Assembly (NCBI RefSeq): GCF_009758015.1
Contig: NZ_WSEL01000009.1
Span: 1,661,501 to 1,725,500 of the forward strand
Source: Ramlibacter pinisoli
GTDB taxonomy: Bacteria; Pseudomonadota; Gammaproteobacteria; Burkholderiales; Burkholderiaceae_C
Length of the DNA stretch: 64,000 bases
Reading direction: 5' to 3'
This document shows positions 1 through 8,402 of the stretch, in pieces. The notes beneath the pieces were generated by a model. It was given only the letters and a program-made list of their open reading frames with translations. It had not been told where the DNA came from and did no database searches. Each line of letters starts with the position of its first letter. The stretch's first letter is position 1. The translations under genes were made by a program, and so were the position numbers.

Positions 1-155
1 CCGTTGGTCAGCGCCTTCAGGCGCTCGCCCATGAACTTCACCGCCTCGACGGTGGGATAGCCGTCCGGGTGGATGTCGGACGAACGGAATTCCGTGGCCT
101 GGGCGCCGAGCGCCGTCAGGGCCAGGACGGCGGTGGCGAGCGTCTTGAGCTTCAT
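1..155 (-). CDS. TRAP transporter substrate-binding protein, DctP type (N-terminal part only)
   Basis: Only the first 51 codons lie in the window; the gene runs off the left edge. They encode a Sec signal peptide (MKLKTLATAVLALTALGAQA) followed by TEFRSSDIHPDGYPTVEAVK, the typical opening of DctP periplasmic receptors of sodium-driven TRAP carriers. The start codon overlaps the TGA of the lactonase gene by 4 bp (ATGA), and an AGGAG sits just upstream, so the two are translationally coupled. Next to a uronate dehydrogenase and a lactonase, the likely ligand is a sugar acid such as galacturonate or glucuronate; that is inference from context. The ligand-binding arginine region lies outside the window. 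Confidence 0.8.
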   Translation of the reverse strand, partial: MKLKTLATAVLALTALGAQATEFRSSDIHPDGYPTVEAVKFMGERLKALTN

Positions 156-1066
156 GCTGTCTCCTGGGTGGTGAAGTCTTGGGTGGGGAACACGGTGCAG
201 GCCGGCTCGGCCAGGCCGCGCACGCCGGGGCGCAACGCGAACAGGCCGCCGGCGAGCGGCTGGTCGGCGAGGTCGCCGCCCGGCCGGATGGAAGTGACGA
301 GCAGCAGGTCGAGCCCGGCGCCGCCGAAGGCGCACATGGCCGGCTTCTTCACCGGCACGGCCAGCGAGCGGTCGAGGCGGCCGTCGGGCGTGAAGCGATG
401 CACCAGGCCGGCGTCGTTGCCGCAGATCCAGTAGCAGCCGTCGGCATCGACGGCCGCGCCGTCGGGGCGGCCCGGCAGCGGGCGCATGTCGACGAACGGC
501 CGGCGGTTGCGCGGCGTGCCGCTGTCGGTGTCGTAGTCGTAGGCCCAGACCTGCTGCACCTGGGGGTGCGAATCGCTGAGGTACATGGTGCGGCCGTCCG
601 GGCTGAAGGCCATGCCGTTCGGGGTGATGAAGCCCTGCTCCAGCGTCCGCAGGCCGCGGCCGTCCAGCGCGTAGAGCACGCCGTCGGGGCGCGCCAGGCC
701 CATGTCCATCACCATGGTGCCGGCCAGCAGGCGGCCCTGGCGGTCGCAGCGGCCGTCGTTGAAGCGCATGCCGCCCGCCGCGTGCCGCACGGCCGCCAGC
801 CGCGTCGCGGCGGCGGCCCCGCCGCCGGCCGGCAGCGTGAGCCGGAACACGCCGCTTTCCATCGCGGCGATCCAGCCGCCCTGGCCGTCGGCCGCGATGC
901 AGCCGGCCATCTCGGGCAGGGTCCAGCGCGTGACGCTGCCGTCCTCGCGCCAGCGCAGCAGCAGCCGGTTGGGGATGTCGGACCAGTACAGCGCCTGCTC
1001 GGCCACCGACCACACCGGGCTCTCGCCGACCGCATTGCGGGCATCCAGCAGCAGCTCGGCGTCCAT
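152..1066 (-). CDS. SMP-30/gluconolactonase family lactone hydrolase, probable aldarolactonase
   Basis: A 304-residue six-bladed beta-propeller lactonase of the SMP-30/regucalcin family. The family metal ligands are recognisable: Glu in GESPVW near residue 15, Asn in TPNGMAFSPDG and Asp in GRPDGAAVDADG. The start at MDAELLLDAR is preferred because a 58-codon in-frame upstream extension is Arg/Pro-rich and lies inside the neighbouring udh gene. The gene sits between uronate dehydrogenase (8 bp upstream) and a TRAP receptor (4 bp overlap). Uronate dehydrogenase produces aldaro-lactones, so hydrolysis of galactaro- or glucaro-lactone to the open aldarate is the likely reaction; this is inferred from neighbours, as family members also act on gluconolactone or arabinonolactone. 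Confidence 0.85.
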   Translation of the reverse strand: MDAELLLDARNAVGESPVWSVAEQALYWSDIPNRLLLRWREDGSVTRWTLPEMAGCIAADGQGGWIAAMESGVFRLTLPAGGGAAAATRLAAVRHAAGGMRFNDGRCDRQGRLLAGTMVMDMGLARPDGVLYALDGRGLRTLEQGFITPNGMAFSPDGRTMYLSDSHPQVQQVWAYDYDTDSGTPRNRRPFVDMRPLPGRPDGAAVDADGCYWICGNDAGLVHRFTPDGRLDRSLAVPVKKPAMCAFGGAGLDLLLVTSIRPGGDLADQPLAGGLFALRPGVRGLAEPACTVFPTQDFTTQETA

Positions 1067-1074
1067 CGGTCGGC

Positions 1075-1887
1075 TCAGAGGGTTTCGAAGGGGCCGGCCT
1101 TGACGAAGCCGCCGCCCTGGAACTTGCCGCCCAGGTCGGACGGATCCAGCGCGGGCTGGGCCTCGACCTTGGCGCGGAACGGCTCCGAGCTGTCCTTGGG
1201 ACGGTAGCCGAGGTGGGCGGCCTTGGCGTTGTCCCACCACACCTCGCGGTTGGCCGACATGCCGTAGACGATGGTGTGGCCCAGCTCCGGCGCGAAGAGG
1301 CAGCAGCGCACCAGCTCGGTCAGGTCGTCGTAGCTGAGGAACGTGACCATCATCCGGCGGTCCTTCGGCTCGGCGAAGGACGAGCCGATGCGCACGCAGG
1401 CCGTCTCGATGCCGTAGCGGTCGAAGTAGAAGCGCGACAGGTCCTCGCCGAACGACTTGGACAGGCCGTAGTAGCTGTCGGGCCGGCGCGGCGCATCGGC
1501 GTCCAGCTGCAGGCCCTGCGGATGGAAGCCGATGACGTGGTTGGAGCTGGCGAACACCACGCGCTTGACGCCGTGGCGGCGGGCGCCCTCGTAGAGGTGG
1601 AACACGCCCTTGATGTTGGCCTCGACGATCTGCTCGAAGGCGTGCTCGGTCGAGATGCCGCCCAGGTGCACGATGGCGTCACAGCCCTGCACCAGCCGGT
1701 CGACCCCCGCCTTGTCGGCCAGGTCGCAGGGCACCACCTCCTCGCCGGCACGGGCCGGGGCCATCGGAGCGATGTCGGACACCCGCAGCACCTCGGCGAA
1801 GGCTGGCAGGCGGTCGCGCAGGACCAGGCCGAGGCCGCCGGCGGCGCCGGTGAGCAGGAGACGGTGGAAGCGCGCGTCGGTGGTCAT
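1075..1887 (-). CDS. udh: Uronate dehydrogenase (NAD-dependent SDR/epimerase fold)
   Basis: A 270-residue NAD(P)-binding protein matching the length and fold of bacterial uronate dehydrogenases, which oxidise galacturonate or glucuronate to the 1,4- or 1,5-aldarolactone. Visible are the dinucleotide motif TGAAGGLG (about residues 14-21), the VHLGG segment, FASSNHVIGF and the catalytic Y-x3-K in SYYGLSKSFGE. It is the first gene of a leftward cluster followed by a lactonase and a TRAP receptor, as expected for the oxidative uronate route. A palindromic, FadR-type operator-like site lies just upstream at 1908-1918. The alternative is another small epimerase/dehydratase of the same fold, which the neighbouring genes make less likely. 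Confidence 0.85.
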   Translation of the reverse strand: MTTDARFHRLLLTGAAGGLGLVLRDRLPAFAEVLRVSDIAPMAPARAGEEVVPCDLADKAGVDRLVQGCDAIVHLGGISTEHAFEQIVEANIKGVFHLYEGARRHGVKRVVFASSNHVIGFHPQGLQLDADAPRRPDSYYGLSKSFGEDLSRFYFDRYGIETACVRIGSSFAEPKDRRMMVTFLSYDDLTELVRCCLFAPELGHTIVYGMSANREVWWDNAKAAHLGYRPKDSSEPFRAKVEAQPALDPSDLGGKFQGGGFVKAGPFETL

Positions 1888-1907
1888 GGCCTGAATTCAG
1901 ATGTCAG

Positions 1908-1918
1908 TTGTCGTACGA
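1908..1918. promoter_or_regulatory. Putative GntR/FadR-type operator in the udh-galM divergent promoter
   Basis: The 138-bp region between the divergent udh and mutarotase genes contains TTGTCGTACGA, which fits the TNGTNNNACNA pattern described for FadR-subfamily GntR regulators, centred on the perfect 10-bp palindrome GTCGTACGAC (1910-1919). A related half-palindrome, GTTGTACGAT, lies near 2019-2028. A single operator here could control both directions. No GntR gene adjoins this locus inside the window. Match by eye only. Confidence 0.45.
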
Positions 1919-2025
1919 CTTCGGGGATTATCGTGACTCGCTCCCCGGGACATCTACGGGTAATCCCGGAGGTTGCGCTACCTTCCAAGCTCATCCATCT
2001 TGAATGCATTCGGCAAAGTTGTACG

Positions 2026-2922
2026 ATGACCTTGCCCATGCCGTCCCCCTCCCCCGCCTCCTCCCTGCAGTTGCAATCCGGCGCCCTCGCCTGCGTGGTC
2101 GAACCGGCGCTGGGCGCCTGCCTGCGCTCGCTGACGCTGGGCACGCTGCCCGTGCTGCGCCCCTCGCCGGCCGACCTGCCGACCGCCCGCCAGGCCGGCA
2201 GCTACCCGCTCGTGCCCTGCTCGAACCGCGTGGCGAACGCCCGGCTGGCCTGGAACGGCAGGACCTGGCCGCTCACGCCCAACAACCCGCCGGAGCCCCA
2301 CGCCATCCATGGCATCGGCTGGCAGCGGGCCTGGACGGTCGTGCGGCACGACGGGGCCTCCGCACTGCTCGCGCTCGACCACCCGGGCGACGCCAGCTGG
2401 CCGTTCGCCTTCCGCTGCGAGCAGGCACTGCGCATCGAGCCCCAGGCGCTGGTGCTCGAGCTGGCCCTGACCAACCGGGCGCCCGAACCGGCCCCCGCCG
2501 GGCTCGGCTGGCATCCCTTCTTCGTCAAGCGGCCGGGCGCCCGGCTGCAGGTGGCGACGACGGCCCGCTGGCAGATGGGCGAGGACAAGCTGCCGACGGT
2601 GCGCACGCCCGACCGCGGCATCGACCAGCCATGCGACACGCTCGACGTCGACCACTGCTTCGATGGCTGGGACGGCCAGGCGGAGCTGGTCGACGACGCG
2701 CTCGCGGTGCGCGTCACCTCGTCGCTGCGCCACGTCGTGGTGTTCACCAACCCGTCGCGCGCCGCCGTCGCCATCGAGCCGGTGAGCCATGCCAACAACG
2801 TGTTCGGCGAGCCGGCGCTGGGCGAGGGCCTGCCGCCCGGGCTGCTCGGCCGCACGGCGCTGGCGCCGGGCGAGACGCTGCGCGCCTGGATGCGGATCGA
2901 GGTGCACGCGCGCGGTGCCTGA
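2026..2922 (+). CDS. Aldose 1-epimerase (mutarotase) family protein
   Basis: About 298 residues of the galactose-mutarotase-like fold. Catalytic-type histidines appear in HAIHGIGW (about residue 95) and GLGWHPFF (about 170), and the C-terminal VSHANN...FGEPALGEG region matches the family. It would interconvert alpha and beta anomers of a sugar or sugar acid in the cytoplasm. The ATG at 2026 is chosen; an in-frame ATG at 2038 is possible. The much longer open frame upstream overlaps udh on the opposite strand and is a shadow. Transcribed divergently from udh across a shared promoter region, it fits supply of the correct uronate anomer to the dehydrogenase. Confidence 0.8.
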   Translation: MTLPMPSPSPASSLQLQSGALACVVEPALGACLRSLTLGTLPVLRPSPADLPTARQAGSYPLVPCSNRVANARLAWNGRTWPLTPNNPPEPHAIHGIGWQRAWTVVRHDGASALLALDHPGDASWPFAFRCEQALRIEPQALVLELALTNRAPEPAPAGLGWHPFFVKRPGARLQVATTARWQMGEDKLPTVRTPDRGIDQPCDTLDVDHCFDGWDGQAELVDDALAVRVTSSLRHVVVFTNPSRAAVAIEPVSHANNVFGEPALGEGLPPGLLGRTALAPGETLRAWMRIEVHARGA

Positions 2923-2937
2923 GCGCCGCCGGCTGGC

Positions 2938-3915
2938 CTATTCAGCCTGGATGCGCAGCGTCTGCACCAGGCGCGACCAGCGCTCGCGCTCGGCGCGCAT
3001 GAAGGCGTCGAACTCGGCGACGGACATCTTCGGTTCCGCGATGGAGCCCAGCGCCTGCAGGCGCTGCACCACCTCGGGCTGGCGCAACAGGGCCTCGACG
3101 TCGCGGTTCACCCGCGCCACCACATCGGCGGGGGTGCCGGCCGGCGCGAACAGGCCATTCCACCCCGTGTACTCGAAGCCGGCGAAGGTTTCCGACAGGC
3201 TGGGCACGGTGGGCATCTCGGCCAGCCGCTGCGCGGTGCTGGTGGCGAGGGCACGCACCTGGCCGCCCTTGACGTAGGCCGACAGGGCGGCGTCGGGCAG
3301 GCACACCAGGTCGATCCGGCCGCCGATCACGTCCTGCATGGCATCGGTGGCCTTGGTGTAGGGCACGTGGTTGAACTTCACCCCGCCCAGCTCCGCCACG
3401 CTGTCGGCCAGCATGCCGGAGAAGGTCTTGGGACCTTCGGTGGCGACGCTCACGGAGCCGGGCGCGGCCTTGGCCTTGGCGAGCACTTCGGCCAGGGTGC
3501 GGGCCGGGAAATCGGCCCGCGCCGCCAGCAGGAACGGGCTGCGCCCGACCAGGCGCACCGGCACGAAGTCCTTCGCCGGGTCGTACGGCAGCGACTTGAA
3601 CGTGTAGACATTGGTCACCATCGCCGCCGTGGTGGCGTAGTAGAAGGTGTAGCCGTCGGCCGGCGACCGCGCCGCCGCCTGCGCGCCGATCACGTTCTGC
3701 CCACCGGGCTTGTTGTCGATCACCACCGGCTGCTTCCAGCTGCGCGACAGCTGCTCGCCCAGGTAGCGCGCCAGGATGTCCGGGCCCGAGCCGGCCGGCT
3801 GCGAGAGGATCAGCTTGACGGGCCGCTCCGGCCACTGGCCCTGGGCGAAGGCATGCGGGTGCAGTCCGGCCAGCGCGGAGGCGGCAGCGGACAGGGCGAA
3901 GGTGCGGCGTCTCAT
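2938..3915 (-). CDS. Bug/TctC family periplasmic receptor (aromatic operon)
   Basis: A 325-residue tripartite-tricarboxylate-type receptor with a cleavable signal peptide (cleavage near AFA-QG, residue 24). Family signatures include ERPVKLI at the mature N-terminus, the loop PAGSGPDILAR, VVIDNKPGGQNVIG, ADGYTF, LPYDPAKDF, FNHVPYTKATDA and GLFAPAGTP. It is the last gene of the leftward operon 8325-2938 and its start overlaps the hydroxylase stop by 4 bp (ATGA). It should bind the aromatic substrate or a related carboxylate in the periplasm. No TctA/TctB membrane subunits are nearby, so it must use a transporter encoded elsewhere or serve sensing; the ligand cannot be read from sequence. Confidence 0.9.
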   Translation of the reverse strand: MRRRTFALSAAASALAGLHPHAFAQGQWPERPVKLILSQPAGSGPDILARYLGEQLSRSWKQPVVIDNKPGGQNVIGAQAAARSPADGYTFYYATTAAMVTNVYTFKSLPYDPAKDFVPVRLVGRSPFLLAARADFPARTLAEVLAKAKAAPGSVSVATEGPKTFSGMLADSVAELGGVKFNHVPYTKATDAMQDVIGGRIDLVCLPDAALSAYVKGGQVRALATSTAQRLAEMPTVPSLSETFAGFEYTGWNGLFAPAGTPADVVARVNRDVEALLRQPEVVQRLQALGSIAEPKMSVAEFDAFMRAERERWSRLVQTLRIQAE

Positions 3916-5474
3916 GGTGTTGTCTCCTCGAGGGATGGTTCGGATGCGGGGATGGACTGCAGGCGCCGCGCCCACCCCGCCAGCAGCGAGGCGATTCCGG
4001 CGTCGTCCGTCGCGGTGCCGTACACGTAGTGGTCCGGCCGCACCAGCGCGGCAACGCAGCCGTGGCGATCCATCCACTGCGCGACCACGCCGTCGGCTTC
4101 CGGCCGCTGCGCCAGGTCGAGCAGCGCCAGCCGGTGCGGCAGGTGGCGGGGCGCGCGTGCGCCGGCGGCCAGCACCAGGCGCCAGCCGCGGCCCACGCTC
4201 TCGTCCATCAGCCGGCCGTCGTCGGCCAGCCGGGGTTGCGGGAACAGCGTGCCGCGCCCGCTGGTGTCGCCGGCGGCCAGGAAGCCGCCCTCCAGCCGGG
4301 GCAGCACGTCCTGGCGCGGCGTGTCCTTCACCACCCCGCCGCAGTCGGCCAGCAGCCTGGCGTCGCGCGCCCGCGCGCTGGCCGGGTCGCGCTCGCAGAT
4401 CACCGCACCGATCGCCTTGATGCGGCTGGTGAGCTCGCGCACGTGCGCCTGCCGCTCGGTGCCGTAGCTGTCGAGCAGGTCGTCGGCGGCGGCACCGGTC
4501 GCCTCGCCGCGCAGCACGGCATCCAGCTTCCAGGCCAGGTTGGCGACGTCGCGCACGCCCTGGCACATGCCCTGGCCCAGGAACGGCGGCTGCATGTGGG
4601 CGGCGTCGCCGGCCAGGAAGATGCGGCCGGCGCGCCAGCGGCTGGCCACCAGCGCATGGAAGCGGTAGCTCGCCTGGCGCCAGAGCCGGCCCTCGTCGGG
4701 CGTGATCCAGCGCGCCAGCAGCTCCCAGGTGCGCGCCTCGGTGGCGGCCTCGCGCGGGTCCTCGCCCGGCAGCAGCGAGATCTCCCAGCGGCGGTGGTTC
4801 TTCGGCCCTATCACCAGGGTGCAGGGCCGCTGCGGCTCGCAGTACTGCACGCTGGTCGCCGGCAGCCGGGCCAGGCCCTTGTCGTTGACCAGCACGTCGA
4901 CCACCAGCCAGGGCTCGTCGAAATCGAGGTCGTCCAGCGGCAGGTCGAGCGCGGTGCGCACGAAGCTGGCCCCGCCGTCGCAGGCGATCACGTACCGGGC
5001 CGTGACGGTGGTCGTGCGCCCCTGCGCGTCCAGCACCTGCAGCGACGCGCCCTGCGGTCCCTGCGCCACCGCCACCACCTGCGCCTCCAGCTCCACCCGC
5101 ATGTTGGGCAGGGCCGCGAGGCGGTCCCGCAGGGCCCGCTCCACCGGCGGCTGGGTGAAGACGATGGACGGCGTGTAGCCCTGGGGATAGGGCGGCGCGA
5201 CCATCGTCATGCGGCGGATCAGCTGGCCGTCGGCGCCGAAGTACTCCGACGGCGTGAAGGGCTCGCAGTGCGGCGCGATCGCGTCCACCAGGCCCAGCTG
5301 CTGGAACACCCGCATGATCTCGTGGTCCAGCGCGATGGCACGCGGGATCTCGTACACGCCGGGCAGCCGGTCGCAGGCGTAGACGCTGTGGCCCGCCTGC
5401 CCGAGCAGCGCCGCCGCCACGGCGCCGCTCGGCCCCAGCCCGACGATGGCGACGTCGACCACGGGACCGCTCAT
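3912..5474 (-). CDS. FAD-dependent aromatic hydroxylase (MhpA-like)
   Basis: A 520-residue class A flavoprotein monooxygenase related to 3-(3-hydroxyphenyl)propionate hydroxylase (MhpA). It shows the N-terminal FAD motif GLGPSGAVAAALLGQAGH (residues about 12-29), an internal YVIACDGGASFVR segment (DG motif) and GRIFLAGDAAHMQPP (GD motif) followed by GQGMCQGVRDVANLAWKL. The C-terminal thioredoxin-like domain seen in MhpA relatives is present in outline (about 400-500). Such enzymes use NAD(P)H and O2 to ortho-hydroxylate a phenol to a catechol-type substrate for ring cleavage. It overlaps the FAH gene upstream and the receptor gene downstream by 4 bp each. Confidence 0.85.
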   Translation of the reverse strand: MSGPVVDVAIVGLGPSGAVAAALLGQAGHSVYACDRLPGVYEIPRAIALDHEIMRVFQQLGLVDAIAPHCEPFTPSEYFGADGQLIRRMTMVAPPYPQGYTPSIVFTQPPVERALRDRLAALPNMRVELEAQVVAVAQGPQGASLQVLDAQGRTTTVTARYVIACDGGASFVRTALDLPLDDLDFDEPWLVVDVLVNDKGLARLPATSVQYCEPQRPCTLVIGPKNHRRWEISLLPGEDPREAATEARTWELLARWITPDEGRLWRQASYRFHALVASRWRAGRIFLAGDAAHMQPPFLGQGMCQGVRDVANLAWKLDAVLRGEATGAAADDLLDSYGTERQAHVRELTSRIKAIGAVICERDPASARARDARLLADCGGVVKDTPRQDVLPRLEGGFLAAGDTSGRGTLFPQPRLADDGRLMDESVGRGWRLVLAAGARAPRHLPHRLALLDLAQRPEADGVVAQWMDRHGCVAALVRPDHYVYGTATDDAGIASLLAGWARRLQSIPASEPSLEETTP

Positions 5475-6337
5475 GCCGCCTCGTCCACGATGGGGTTGGA
5501 CAGCACGCCGACGCGCTCGATCTCCACCTCGTAGGTGTCGCCGGCCTTCATCCACACCGGCGGCGTGCGGGCCTGGCCGACGCCGGCCGGCGTGCCCATC
5601 ACCAGCACGTCGCCCGGCTCCAGCGTCATCACGTCGGCCAGCAGCGCGATGGTCTCGGCCACGCCGAAGATCATGTCGGTGGTGTCGGCGTCCTGCATCA
5701 CCCGGCCGTTCAGGCGGCCCTGGATGCGCAGGCCGGTGGCGCCCGGCGGCAGTTCGTCCGCGGTCACCAGCACCGGGCCGAAGCCGCCGGTGGCATCGAA
5801 GTTCTTGCCGATGGTCCACTGCGGCGTGCGCTTCTGGTAGTCGCGCACGCTCATGTCGTTGAAGCAGCTGTAGCCGAACACGTAGGGCAGCGCATCGGCC
5901 TCCTTCGTGTGGCGCGGCACCGTCCTGCCGATCACCACGGCCATCTCGGCCTCGTAGTCGAACCGGGTCGACACGCGGGGCACCACGCCCGGCTCGCCAT
6001 GCGCCATCAGCGAGGAGGCGCCGCGGAAGAAGAACCAGGGGTAGTCGGGCTTGTCGCGGCCGCCTTCCTTGGCGTGGTCGTAGTAGTTCAGGCCCAGGCA
6101 GACGATCTTGCCGGGCTCGGGCACCAGCGGCGCCAGCCGCACCGATGCCATCGGGATGCGCGGGGCCCGGCTGTCCAGGGCGGCGCGGGCGGCCGCGTGC
6201 AGGTCGATGCCGGCCTTGAGCGCGGCGCGCAGGTCCGGCGGCACGTGCGGCTGCGCGGCGTTCAGGTCGATCAGGTCGGTGCCGGCGGCGACCGCCAGGC
6301 GGGGTGCGCCGTCGCGCAGGTAGGTGGTGAATTGCAT
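5471..6337 (-). CDS. Fumarylacetoacetate hydrolase (FAH) family protein
   Basis: A 288-residue FAH-superfamily enzyme: an N-terminal substrate-shaping region, then the catalytic fold with KIVCLGLNYYDHAKE (about 77-91), FDYEAEMAVVIG carrying metal-binding Glu residues, YSCFNDMSVRDYQ, TIGKNFD and the C-terminal PGDVLVMGTPAGVG. Members hydrolyse C-C bonds of, decarboxylate or isomerise oxo-dienoate products of aromatic ring cleavage using Mg2+ or Mn2+. Position directly after an extradiol dioxygenase (27 bp gap) and before a hydroxylase (4 bp overlap) supports a role on the ring-fission product. Whether it is a hydrolase, hydratase or isomerase cannot be decided from the sequence. Confidence 0.85.
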   Translation of the reverse strand: MQFTTYLRDGAPRLAVAAGTDLIDLNAAQPHVPPDLRAALKAGIDLHAAARAALDSRAPRIPMASVRLAPLVPEPGKIVCLGLNYYDHAKEGGRDKPDYPWFFFRGASSLMAHGEPGVVPRVSTRFDYEAEMAVVIGRTVPRHTKEADALPYVFGYSCFNDMSVRDYQKRTPQWTIGKNFDATGGFGPVLVTADELPPGATGLRIQGRLNGRVMQDADTTDMIFGVAETIALLADVMTLEPGDVLVMGTPAGVGQARTPPVWMKAGDTYEVEIERVGVLSNPIVDEAA

Positions 6338-6364
6338 GGGTGGGCTCGCAGGGGAACAGGGGTG

Positions 6365-7267
6365 TCAGGCGATGGGCGCGAACAGCACCCGCCGCTGCGC
6401 CTCCTTCAGGTCGGGGCCCGGCGGCGGCGAGATGCCCCACTGGTCGACGCGGCCGGGCGGCCACTTCCAGTCGGCGGGGCCGCGCGGCACGTAGCCGGCG
6501 TCCACCTGCTGCACCTCGGCCGTGTACTCGATGACGATGCCGAACGGGTCGATGAAGTAGTTGAAGAGGTTGTTGCCGGGTCCGTGCCGTCCCGGCCCCC
6601 ACTGGATGGGGAAGCCGGCGTCCTTCATGCGGCCGCCGCCGCGCATCACCGACTCGCCGTCGGGCATGAGGAAGGCGATGTGGTTCAGCGCGTCGTTGTC
6701 GGCCACGCCCACCGCCAGCGTGTGGTGGTCGCCGTTGCAGTTCATGAAGGCGATGGCCACGGTGCGGTCGGCCAGGGTGAAGCCGAGCGCCTGCTCCAGG
6801 AAGCGCTGGGTGTCGTCGACGGCATGGCTGTTCAGCACCACATGGGTGATGCGCTCGGGCCGGTCGCGGGCCGGCGCCGGCGTGCCGCGCCGGTCGCCGT
6901 GCACGACCTGGAACACGCGTCCGTGCGGGTCGCGCAGCAGCAGGCCGATGCCGCCGGCCGGGTCGTCCGCGAGCGGGCCGATGGCGCGCACCAGCGTGCC
7001 GCCGGCCGCCACGGCGTGGTCGGCCACCGCCTGCAGCCCGGCCTCGTCGCGGGCGCGCAGCGTCACGTGGCGGATCTGCGGCACCGGTCCGCCCGCGTGC
7101 AGCGCGAGCAGGTAGCCGTCCGCGCCGCTGCCGCGCAGGTACAGCACGCCGTCGGCGCGGTGCGCCACCTCGAGGTGCCACACCTGGGTGTAGAAGCGTT
7201 CGGCACGCGCCAGGTCGGGGACGTCCAGCGCCACGCTGCGCAGGCCGAGGATCCAGGGAGAGCTCAT
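6365..7267 (-). CDS. VOC-type (type I) extradiol ring-cleavage dioxygenase
   Basis: A 300-residue two-module vicinal-oxygen-chelate protein of the 2,3-dihydroxybiphenyl/catechol 2,3-dioxygenase type. The N-terminal module (about 6-125) is structural. The C-terminal module keeps the 2-His-1-Glu iron triad: His142 in ITHVVLNS, His196 in LNHIAFLMPDG and Glu247 in GIVIEYTAE. It should cleave a catechol adjacent to the hydroxyls with Fe(II) and O2. Its start overlaps the amidohydrolase stop by 4 bp and FAH follows after 27 bp. With the flavin hydroxylase in the same operon this gives hydroxylation, ring opening and downstream cleavage of an unidentified aromatic acid. Confidence 0.85.
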   Translation of the reverse strand: MSSPWILGLRSVALDVPDLARAERFYTQVWHLEVAHRADGVLYLRGSGADGYLLALHAGGPVPQIRHVTLRARDEAGLQAVADHAVAAGGTLVRAIGPLADDPAGGIGLLLRDPHGRVFQVVHGDRRGTPAPARDRPERITHVVLNSHAVDDTQRFLEQALGFTLADRTVAIAFMNCNGDHHTLAVGVADNDALNHIAFLMPDGESVMRGGGRMKDAGFPIQWGPGRHGPGNNLFNYFIDPFGIVIEYTAEVQQVDAGYVPRGPADWKWPPGRVDQWGISPPPGPDLKEAQRRVLFAPIA

Positions 7268-8325
7268 GTCGTTGCGGTGTCCGGAAGGCCGAGGAAGCGC
7301 TCGGCGTTGTGGCGCACCAGCTGCGCCGCGACGGCGGGCTCGAAGCCCGCCTCCTCGATGCGCGCCACCGGCGTGCGGTCGTGGAAGTTGAACGGGTAGT
7401 CGGTGCCGATGAGGAGTTGCGAGGCGCCGAAGGTCGCCACCAGGTGGCGCAGCATCGGCGTGTCGAACACCAGGGTGTCGTAGTAGAGGCGGCGGGCCTG
7501 CTCGGCGGGCGACTGGGTCACGGCCTCCTGCAGCGCAGGAAACACGTTCCAGCCCTGCTGCAGGCGCGGGAGCAGCGAGGCCAGCGTGCCGCCGCCGTGG
7601 CTGAAGGCGATGCGCAGCCCGGTCCGGCGCACCAGCAGGTTGCCGGTGATCACCGAGGCGGCGGCCAGGCCGACGTCGCCGGGATAGCCCAGCACCTGCT
7701 GCAGCGCCGGCGGGCCGACCAGCCGGTCCATGCCGGCCGGGCGGATGGCGTGCACGAACACCGCGGCGCCCAGCGCCTCGCAGGCCTCGAAGAAGGGATC
7801 GAACGCCGGCGCGCCGATCGGCACGCCATTGATGTTGCTGCCCACCTCCACGCCGGGAAAGCCGAGCGTGCGCACCACGTGCTCCAGTTCGCGGATGGCG
7901 AGGTCGACGTCCTGCAGCGGCACCGCGCCCAGGCCGGCCAGCCGGCCGCCGCTGGAGGCGGCCATGCCGGCGATGACCTCGTTGGTGTAGCGCAGCAGCT
8001 GCTGCGCATCGGACGGTTGCATCCAGTACGACAGCAGCTCCGGCATCGGCGAGAGCACCTGCAGGTCCAGGCCCATGGCAGGCAGGTCGGCGATGCGCCG
8101 GGGCGCGTCCCAGCACCGGTCCGAGACGGTGCGGTAGGTCTTGCCGGCGATCACCACGTTGCGGTGGCAGGCGTGCGCCGCCTCCATCGACGGCCAGTCG
8201 GCCGGCACGGCCGACCCCAGGTAGCGCGGGAAGTGCTCCGGCACCACGTGGGCGTGGGCATCGATGCCGCAGGCGCAGCGCAGGCGGATGGGGCGGTCGT
8301 GCGCCCTCTCGGTCGGCATCGTCAT
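7264..8325 (-). CDS. ACMSD-like amidohydrolase family (putative decarboxylase/hydrolase)
   Basis: A 353-residue amidohydrolase_2 protein with intact metal site: HAH in CGIDAHAHVVPEHF (about residues 22-26), His in FVHAIRP, His in IAFSHGGGT and Asp in LIGTDYPFNF. Relatives include 2-amino-3-carboxymuconate-6-semialdehyde decarboxylase and gamma-resorcylate-type decarboxylases, so a Zn-dependent nonoxidative decarboxylation of an aromatic acid or ring-fission product is plausible. The ATG at 8325 is chosen because GGAG lies 6 nt upstream. It is the first gene of the leftward five-gene aromatic operon, divergent from a LysR regulator. It contrasts with the ligand-poor amidohydrolase at 34361-35224. 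Confidence 0.8.
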   Translation of the reverse strand: MTMPTERAHDRPIRLRCACGIDAHAHVVPEHFPRYLGSAVPADWPSMEAAHACHRNVVIAGKTYRTVSDRCWDAPRRIADLPAMGLDLQVLSPMPELLSYWMQPSDAQQLLRYTNEVIAGMAASSGGRLAGLGAVPLQDVDLAIRELEHVVRTLGFPGVEVGSNINGVPIGAPAFDPFFEACEALGAAVFVHAIRPAGMDRLVGPPALQQVLGYPGDVGLAAASVITGNLLVRRTGLRIAFSHGGGTLASLLPRLQQGWNVFPALQEAVTQSPAEQARRLYYDTLVFDTPMLRHLVATFGASQLLIGTDYPFNFHDRTPVARIEEAGFEPAVAAQLVRHNAERFLGLPDTATT

Positions 8326-8379
8326 GGGTGTCTCCGGGGCGGATGCTAGGCAACCCGACCCCATCCGCCTAGATGATTC

Positions 8380-8400
8380 CGTGGATACCTAGAATCCACG
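8380..8400. promoter_or_regulatory. Putative LysR-binding dyad between amidohydrolase and lysR
   Basis: CGTGGAT-N7-ATCCACG, a perfect 7-bp inverted repeat, lies between the divergent operon and the LysR gene, ending 2 bp before the regulator's ATG at 8403. Its placement suits autorepression by the LysR protein and control of the leftward operon. The same 77-bp gap also carries two CCTAGA-containing half repeats (8368 and 8388). Confidence 0.4.
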
Positions 8401-8402
8401 CC

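Noticed and set aside
3912..7181. A 1089-residue fusion-like frame covering hydroxylase plus upstream sequence
   Set aside because: Only the last 520 residues are real; the rest is an Arg/Pro-rich out-of-frame reading of the FAH and dioxygenase genes.
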